Positions 58,791 to 64,000 of a DNA stretch of 64,000 nucleotides are shown here, piece by piece. How positions within the stretch are numbered: the first letter of the stretch is position 1; each line of letters starts with the position of its first letter. The notes beneath the pieces are model-generated. The model was not told the origin of the DNA, did no database searches, and saw only the letters and a program-made list of their open reading frames with translations. Made by a program: the position numbers and the translations under genes. Origin of the DNA: Mesorhizobium sangaii (GTDB taxonomy: Bacteria > Pseudomonadota > Alphaproteobacteria > Rhizobiales > Rhizobiaceae); the NCBI RefSeq assembly GCF_014207355.1, contig NZ_JACHEF010000001.1, forward strand, positions 982,002 through 1,046,001, given 5' to 3'.

Positions 58791-59942
58791 ATGCGTAAAT
58801 GGAAAATCGCGTTGGGAACGGCTGTCGCGCTGGGAGCGATCTCGGTGGCCAGCGTCCACCTGCTCGACATGGGCAACGTCAGCCTAAATGCCGGCACCGC
58901 TGGTGCGGCGCCCGCCCCGGCGGCGTTCGTCATGCCGGTGCCGGTGGTCAGCGTCGTCAAGAAGACGATCCCGATCTACCTCGACTACGCGGCGCGGACG
59001 GAGCCGATCCGCAACATCACCTTGCAGGCCAGGATTCCGGGCTATCTGCAGGAGCAGGCCGCTGCCGACGGTGTCGACGTCCGTCAAGGCGATCTTCTCT
59101 ACAAGATATCGCCTGATGACTTCCAGGCGGCTCTCGACCAGGCGAAGGCGCAGGTGCAGCGCGACACCGCAACGCTCGACTATGCCCGGTCCAATCTCGG
59201 TCGCGGCACCGAGCTTGCCAAGAGCGGCTATCTCGCCAAGGACGGCTTCGACCAGCGCACCAGCACCCTGCGCGAAGCACAGGCGTCGCTGGCGCTCAAC
59301 CAGGCGGCGGTCCGCACGGCGGAGCTCAATTTGAGCTATGCCGAAATCCGCGCGCCGTTTGCCGGACGCCTGGGTCGCAACCAGGCCTCGGTCGGAACGC
59401 TGGTCAGCGTTGCCGGCACCGTGCTCAACACGCTGGTGCAACTCGATCCGATCTACGTCACCTTCAACCCGAGCGAAACGGACCTGGCTGAGATCGAACA
59501 GGCTCGTGCGGCCGGTCCAATCGAGGTCGAAGTCCTGCTTCCCGGCGAGACCGAGGCCAGCCAGAAGGGCGAACTCACCTTCATCGACAATACGGTGGAC
59601 CGTTCGACCGGCACCATCACGGCGCGAGCGACGATCGGCAACGGCAAGTTCACGCTGCTGCCGGGCCAGTATGTTCGCGTCCGGCTACATGTGAAGCAGC
59701 AGGCCGATGCGCTGATGGTGCCGCAGACGGCGCTGGGCTCGAGCCAGCTCGGCAAATATCTCTACGTCGTCGGCAAGGGCAACACGGTCGACCAGCGGCT
59801 GGTCTCGCTTGGCCCGACCAGCGGCGACCAGGTGGCGATCCTGACCGGCGTGGCCGAAGGCGATCAGGTGATAACAGGCAATTTGCAGAAGATCGGACCC
59901 GGAATGCCGATTTCTCCGCTGCCGGAAAAGCCGGCCACCTGA
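58791..59942 (+). CDS. RND efflux periplasmic adaptor (MFP family)
   Basis: The 383-residue protein has an N-terminal hydrophobic segment (residues 6-22) and no lipobox Cys, a biotinyl-lipoyl-like fold (PGYLQEQAAADGVDVRQGDLLYKI), an alpha-hairpin (DYARSNLGRGTELAKSGYLAKD) and a beta-barrel with FVTFNPSETDL-like sequence. It links the pump at 55596 to an outer-membrane channel. The start is 15 bp after the pump stop. The C-terminus VQDQVITGNL-type strand is typical. Confidence 0.93.
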   Translation: MRKWKIALGTAVALGAISVASVHLLDMGNVSLNAGTAGAAPAPAAFVMPVPVVSVVKKTIPIYLDYAARTEPIRNITLQARIPGYLQEQAAADGVDVRQGDLLYKISPDDFQAALDQAKAQVQRDTATLDYARSNLGRGTELAKSGYLAKDGFDQRTSTLREAQASLALNQAAVRTAELNLSYAEIRAPFAGRLGRNQASVGTLVSVAGTVLNTLVQLDPIYVTFNPSETDLAEIEQARAAGPIEVEVLLPGETEASQKGELTFIDNTVDRSTGTITARATIGNGKFTLLPGQYVRVRLHVKQQADALMVPQTALGSSQLGKYLYVVGKGNTVDQRLVSLGPTSGDQVAILTGVAEGDQVITGNLQKIGPGMPISPLPEKPAT

Positions 59943-59963
59943 ACACCCCCGTCAGGTCCGGCC

Positions 59964-60896
59964 TTAGCGCGGCGCCCCGACCTTCCCATAGGTCGCGGGC
60001 GCCGCTTTCATGAGCAGCTCCACCAGACCGGCGACATCGGCACGATCGGACTTGGCCGGCGGCATGAACGCGCAATAGGGATGCCCGAGGCGAACCGAGA
60101 CGGATGAGAGCGCGATCAGCCGCCCAGCCTCGAGATCGGCGCGCGCCATGACCCGCTGACCAAGGGCAATGCCGAGACCCAGCCTCGCCGAGGTGATTGC
60201 CAGGCTGGACAGGCCGACGCGCCGCCCATGCGACGGGTCGGGCGAGCGACTGCCGCCGGATGCCGCGAACCAATCGGCCCAGGTCGGGTGCGAGGCGTAG
60301 TTCGGCCCCCAATTGGTGTGGATGAACAGGCTTTCATGCAGGTCCGCCAGACCTGGATCGCCATTGCCGTGCCGGCGCCAGAATTCAGGCGCGCAGACCG
60401 GCAAGACGTCATCATGGATAAGCCGCATGAGCTTCAATCCGGGATAGTGATAGTCGCCATAGCTGATGCGCAGGTCGATGTTCTGGCGCATCAGGTCGAC
60501 CGGATCGTCCTCGACCCGGACATCGATCGCCATCTGCGGGAAGGCATCGAGAAGCACGGCGAGCTTCGGCGCCAGCCACAGTTCAGCCAGCGAAAACGGC
60601 ACGCTGACGACAAGGCGCGTCCGCAAGCCGCCTTCCAGCATGCGCCGGCCGATCGCCGCTATGTCGCCCAGCGCCCGCGCGGTTTGCGGATAGATGGCGT
60701 CACCGGCGTCGGTCAGCGCGATGCGGTTGCCGCTGCGCACGAACAGTTGCTTGCCGAACCAGGTTTCGAGGTTGCGTATCTGCTGGCTCACCGCCGCCGA
60801 GGACACGCCAAGCTCGGTCGCAGCCAGGGTAAAGCTGCCAGCGCGCGCCGCGACCTCGAAGGCCTTGATCGCATTCAGCGGAGGCAGCCGTTCCAC
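59964..60896 (-). CDS. LysR-family regulator (GcvA-like)
   Basis: The start is GTG at 60894-60896 (VERLPPLNAIKAFEVAARAG), with GGGAAG 6 nt upstream; the frame continues to a TTG at 60926. The winged helix LAATELGVSSAAVSQQIRNLE is followed by the GcvA-type effector domain (LVVSVPFSLAELWLAPKLAV, DLRISYGDYHYPGLK), 310 residues in all. It is convergent with the RND operon and divergent from the 2-oxoglutarate oxygenase at 60995. Confidence 0.88.
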   Translation of the reverse strand: MERLPPLNAIKAFEVAARAGSFTLAATELGVSSAAVSQQIRNLETWFGKQLFVRSGNRIALTDAGDAIYPQTARALGDIAAIGRRMLEGGLRTRLVVSVPFSLAELWLAPKLAVLLDAFPQMAIDVRVEDDPVDLMRQNIDLRISYGDYHYPGLKLMRLIHDDVLPVCAPEFWRRHGNGDPGLADLHESLFIHTNWGPNYASHPTWADWFAASGGSRSPDPSHGRRVGLSSLAITSARLGLGIALGQRVMARADLEAGRLIALSSVSVRLGHPYCAFMPPAKSDRADVAGLVELLMKAAPATYGKVGAPR

Positions 60897-60994
60897 ATCG
60901 ATCTTCCCAAAGTTTTTCTTGCCCAATCCTAATTATTTTCCGTGTTGAGAGAAAGATTTTTTTGCCGCCTCATAGGCCCAGAACCTCGGAGCCC

Positions 60995-61801
60995 ATGACT
61001 ATGACCATGACCATGAAAGACATCCTCGATCTCGACCGCTATCCGCTCGACCGCGAAGGCAGCGCCGAATGGAAGCGCCTCGTCGACCAATCGATCGCCG
61101 CACTCGAAGCCGACGGCATGTTCAACCTCGAGGGGTTTCTGCGGCCCGGCATCGCTGAAAAGGCCGTGCGGGAAATCCAGCCGGTCATGGCCACACGGTC
61201 GCATGAACACAAACGGATGCACAACATCTACTTCAAGCCTGACATTCCCGAACTCGCGCCTGACCATCCGGCGTTGCGCAAGGTCGAGACCATCAGCCAC
61301 ACCGTCTGTGCCGACCAGATCCCAGGCAGCGTCGTGCTCGCCATCTACGAATACGAACCGCTGCTGCGCTTCCTTGCGGCGGCGATGGACAAGGCCAGCC
61401 TGCATGTCATGCAGGATCCGCTGGCGCGCACCAACGTGATGGCCTATCGCGCCGGCGAGGCACTCAACTGGCATTTCGACCGTTCGGAATTCACCACGAC
61501 CCTCCTGCTGCAGCAGTCGCAACGCGGCGGCGACCTCGAATACCGGACGGACCTGCGGTCGGACGACAATCCGAACTATGACGGCGTCGCCAGACTGCTC
61601 GAGGGGCGCGACCCCGAAGCCAAGATCCTGCGCATGAAGCCGGGCACACTCAACGTCTTTTGCGGCAAGAACACCGCGCATCGCGTCACCACCGTGGAAG
61701 GCGAGCGCGAGCGCATGATCGCGGTGTTCTCCTACTACGAGAAGCCAGGTGTGATGTTCAGCGCCGGGGAAAGGGTCGGCTTCTACGGCCGCGCGGCTTG
61801 A
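60995..61801 (+). CDS. HalD/BesD-like Fe(II)/2-oxoglutarate-dependent oxygenase
   Basis: The 268-residue protein has the family pattern DLDRYPLDREGSAEWKRLVDQ, RMHNIYFKPDIPELAPDHPAL and LARTNVMAYRAGEALNWHFDRS. The iron triad appears as His160-x-Asp162 (HFD) and His229 (NTAHRVTTVEG), with a following Arg for 2-oxoglutarate. Halogenases of this group replace the Asp by Gly or Ala; here it is kept, so hydroxylation rather than halogenation is predicted. The start could be any of four in-frame ATGs (60995-61013); GGAG fits 61001 best. Confidence 0.8.
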   Translation: MTMTMTMKDILDLDRYPLDREGSAEWKRLVDQSIAALEADGMFNLEGFLRPGIAEKAVREIQPVMATRSHEHKRMHNIYFKPDIPELAPDHPALRKVETISHTVCADQIPGSVVLAIYEYEPLLRFLAAAMDKASLHVMQDPLARTNVMAYRAGEALNWHFDRSEFTTTLLLQQSQRGGDLEYRTDLRSDDNPNYDGVARLLEGRDPEAKILRMKPGTLNVFCGKNTAHRVTTVEGERERMIAVFSYYEKPGVMFSAGERVGFYGRAA

Positions 61802-61857
61802 GGCCGAAGAGGCAGATATGCCAGCGGTGCACAAGAATCCGAAATTGACCTCTTGTT

Positions 61858-61873
61858 AGATTGTCGACAATCT
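61858..61873. promoter_or_regulatory. Perfect AGATTGTCGACAATCT palindrome, GntR operator
   Basis: This 16-bp perfect palindrome lies 37 bp before the GntR ATG. TTGACC (61845-61850) and CAATCT (61868-61873) have 17-bp spacing, so the palindrome covers the -10 box. This suggests autorepression by the GntR protein. Confidence 0.65.
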
Positions 61874-61909
61874 GATTGTCTTGCTCTCGGTTTCCTTGGG
61901 AGCGGCCGA

Positions 61910-62602
61910 ATGGCGAAAGTGGATTTCAGTCCGATTGCGGATACGACGCGGCGCGCCGAGATCGTCGCGCTGCTGCGGCGCGCGATCCTGACCGGCCAGT
62001 TGGAACCAGGCCAGAAACTCAACGAGATCCGGATCTCCGAACAGATGCGGGTCAGCCGCGCGCCACTGCGCGAGGCGATGCGCGAGTTGGTGCAGGAAGG
62101 CATCCTGACCAGCATTCCCTATGCCGGCACCTTCGTCGTCGATGTCACCGCCAAGGACATCGACGATGCGTATTCGCTCAACAAGGTGCTCGACGAATTC
62201 GCCATCGAGCGCACCTGGCCGCTGCGCGACCAGCGTTTCTTCGATGAGCTTGACCAGCGCCACGAGGCGGTGAAACAGGCGACCCGCAACCGCGACACCA
62301 CCCGCCAGATCGAAACGGCGCTGCAACTGCATGGCCTGATCTACGAATGGGCCGACAATTCGGTGCTGCTGGAAACCTGGCAGCGGTTGACCAGCCGGCT
62401 GCAGATGTATTTCGCCCTGCACCAGCAGGCCCGCAACGAAGCGGTGCCGGCCGAAGACGTTCACGAGACCTATGTGTCGCTGCTCAAAGGTGCCGACATG
62501 CGCGCTGCCCAGCGCCATGCCCGCGAGCATATCGACCTCGATTTCGAGGAGCTTCTTTCCTACGCGCGCAATCTCGAACAGCGCCCGTCGAAAGGCGACT
62601 GA
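61910..62602 (+). CDS. GntR-family (FCD) transcriptional regulator
   Basis: The start is ATG 61910 (MAKVDFSPIADTTRRAEIVA), with GGGAG upstream. The 230-residue protein has a winged helix (KLNEIRISEQMRVSRAPLREAMRELVQEG) and a C-terminal FCD all-helical domain with HGLIYEWADNSVLLETW and ARNEAVPAEDVHETYVSLL. FCD members sense small organic acids. It immediately precedes the two enolase-superfamily genes and is their likely regulator. Confidence 0.92.
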   Translation: MAKVDFSPIADTTRRAEIVALLRRAILTGQLEPGQKLNEIRISEQMRVSRAPLREAMRELVQEGILTSIPYAGTFVVDVTAKDIDDAYSLNKVLDEFAIERTWPLRDQRFFDELDQRHEAVKQATRNRDTTRQIETALQLHGLIYEWADNSVLLETWQRLTSRLQMYFALHQQARNEAVPAEDVHETYVSLLKGADMRAAQRHAREHIDLDFEELLSYARNLEQRPSKGD

Positions 62603-62625
62603 CCCGTTCCTCACCACCGCAGACA

Positions 62626-63744
62626 ATGGACAGACACGTGCAGATCGAAACCATCAAAGCCTACCATGTCGTGCAGCCCTTCGTGGACGGGCCCTACCGC
62701 ATGTCGAAAGGACGCGTTGCCGACGCCTTCGACGCGGTGATCGTCGCCATCACCTCGGATAGCGGGATCACCGGCTGGGGCGAGATGGCGCCGCTCGGCA
62801 ATTTCTACTCGCCCGCCTTCGCGGCCGGCGTTCGAGCCGGCGTGGTCGAGATCGCGCCCCATCTCATCAGCCACGATCCGCGCGGACTGGCCACCATCGG
62901 CCGGCTGATGGATACGGTGTTCAAGGGTCATCCCTACATCAAGTCGGCGCTCGACATGGCCTGCTGGGACCTTGCCGCGCGCGCCGCCGACGTGCCGCTG
63001 GTGACACTGCTCGGCGGCCGGGAGAGCGAGACGGCGGAGCTGTACAAGGTCGTCACCCACGGCAGCGTCGAGGCCATGGCGGCATTGGCCAAGCGCATTG
63101 TCAAGGATGGCTTCCATCGGCTGCAGGTCAAGGTCGGCGGCAATGTCCATGACGACATCGAGCGTGTGACGGCGGTCGCCGCTTCGGTGCCGAAAGGCAC
63201 GGTGATCTTCTGCGACGCCAATGCCGGCTGGACGCCCTACCAGGCGCGCCAGTTCGCCGACGCGACGCGGGCCATCGACTACACGTTCGAGCAGCCCTGC
63301 ACGACGATCGACGAATGCATGTCGGTGCGCCGTTCGCTCGACAAGCCGATGGTGCTCGACGAATCCGTCGCCTCGCTCGACGACATGCTCGACATCCATC
63401 GCAAGGGTGCCGCCGACGGGCTGACTTTGAAGATCTCGCGGCTTGGCGGCGTGACGAAGACGCGGCAGATCCGCGATCTCGCCGTCGACCTCGGCTTCAT
63501 GATCACCGTCGAGGACACCGGCGGCGCCGAGATCGACACTGCGGCGATGGCGCATCTGTCGCTGTCGACACCTGAAGAACGCCGCCTGCACGCGATCGCG
63601 TTCCACGAATGGGTGACGGTGCGCACGGCGTCGAACAAGCCGCCGGTCACCGGCAGCCGCATGGGCATTCCGGATGGACCCGGCCTCGGCATCGACGTCG
63701 TTCCCGACCTGCTTGGCGCCCCGTTCTTCGAAATCGGCGGCTGA
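62626..63744 (+). CDS. Mandelate racemase/muconate lactonizing-family enzyme (enolase superfamily)
   Basis: The start is ATG 62626 (MDRHVQIETIKAYHVVQPFV); a GTG at 62638 is an alternative. The 372-residue protein has the enolase-superfamily capping domain and barrel. The metal ligands are in FCDANAGW, FEQPC and LDESV; the acid/base residues appear as LQVKVGG (the usual first Lys of KxK is Gln) and LKISRLGG. The family includes racemases, epimerases and dehydratases of sugar acids, amino acids and hydroxyproline derivatives. The substrate is unknown. Confidence 0.88.
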   Translation: MDRHVQIETIKAYHVVQPFVDGPYRMSKGRVADAFDAVIVAITSDSGITGWGEMAPLGNFYSPAFAAGVRAGVVEIAPHLISHDPRGLATIGRLMDTVFKGHPYIKSALDMACWDLAARAADVPLVTLLGGRESETAELYKVVTHGSVEAMAALAKRIVKDGFHRLQVKVGGNVHDDIERVTAVAASVPKGTVIFCDANAGWTPYQARQFADATRAIDYTFEQPCTTIDECMSVRRSLDKPMVLDESVASLDDMLDIHRKGAADGLTLKISRLGGVTKTRQIRDLAVDLGFMITVEDTGGAEIDTAAMAHLSLSTPEERRLHAIAFHEWVTVRTASNKPPVTGSRMGIPDGPGLGIDVVPDLLGAPFFEIGG

Positions 63745-63745
63745 G

Positions 63746-64000
63746 ATGAAAATCCGCGGCATCAAGGCCACGCCGATCAACCTTCGCCTCGAGGCGCCAT
63801 ACGCCTGGGTGTTCGGCGAACTTGATGGGTTCTCGCCGACCATCGTCGAGGTCGAGACCGAGGATGGGCTGATCGGCCTCGGCGAGGCGCCGACACCGGC
63901 GGCCGCCGCGATCATCAATGATGTCCTGGCGCCGCGCCTCGTCGGCCGCGATGCCTTCGACATCGCCGGCGCCGAGAATGTCTGCCTGCCCTACTGGACC
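63746..64000 (+). CDS. Second enolase-superfamily enzyme, N-terminal part (cut by window end)
   Basis: ATG 63746 is 1 nt after the previous stop and runs off the right edge. The 85 readable residues show MKIRGIKATPINLRLEAPY and VEVETEDGLIGLGEAPTPA, the capping domain of the MR/MLE family. Two consecutive enolase-superfamily genes under one GntR regulator suggest a catabolic pathway with two enzymes on related substrates. The active-site residues are not in the window. Confidence 0.85.
   Translation, partial: MKIRGIKATPINLRLEAPYAWVFGELDGFSPTIVEVETEDGLIGLGEAPTPAAAAIINDVLAPRLVGRDAFDIAGAENVCLPYWT

Overview
The window reads as chromosomal DNA of an alphaproteobacterium of the order Rhizobiales, most likely Mesorhizobium or a close relative. 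The evidence is very high GC content, a BacA/SbmA-type peptide transporter, an F0 ATP synthase operon (I, a, c, b', b) that lacks the F1 genes, many solute ABC transporters with LysR/GntR/LacI regulators, palindromic intergenic repeats of rhizobial type, and a small RNA with three anti-Shine-Dalgarno loops (alpha-r14/NfeR1 type). I saw no tRNA, rRNA, CRISPR array, prophage or complete insertion sequence.

Layout. 1-8.9 kb is core: the start of a TsaC/Sua5 gene, two small exported proteins, a very acidic protein, glyS and glyQ separated by repeats and a frameshifted DUF559 gene, a GNAT acetyltransferase and a TPR protein. 9.0-14.7 kb is an accessory block. It opens with a truncated DUF1284 gene and an IS1182-type transposase tail, then a LysR gene divergent from SDR, SDR, F420-type reductase, SnoaL-like (nonsense codon) and methyltransferase genes, and ends in a deletion fusion of two gene remnants. 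14.7-28 kb returns to core: polyprenyl diphosphate synthase, DUF2007, TrmN6-like methyltransferase, SppA-type peptidase, ispE, moaB, a PhyH-type oxygenase, a glycosyltransferase, a radical SAM protein, rnhB, the F0 operon and a SleB-type hydrolase. 28-42 kb holds an MFS/LysR pair, der with a YfgM-like gene, a NodB-like deacetylase, bacA, a second MFS, a LysR/M29 peptidase pair and a DHFR-ArsR-SRPBCC operon.

42-64 kb is transport, efflux and catabolism. A minus-strand polyamine-type locus (FAD oxidase, two permeases, binding protein, XRE-cupin regulator, ATPase) is followed by a plus-strand sugar locus (FAH-fold enzyme, binding protein, permease, ATPase, LacI regulator). Next come the small RNA and a TetR gene with a 45-bp palindrome, divergent from a small gene and an RND pump with its adaptor. 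The window ends in a LysR gene, a HalD/BesD-like iron/2-oxoglutarate oxygenase, a GntR regulator with a perfect operator, and two consecutive enolase-superfamily genes, the last cut by the window edge.

The most unusual structure is at the 5' end of glyS. A 119-bp unit containing the first 14 glyS codons is tandemly repeated, giving two 39-codon minigenes that overlap each other and glyS through TGATG stop/start junctions.
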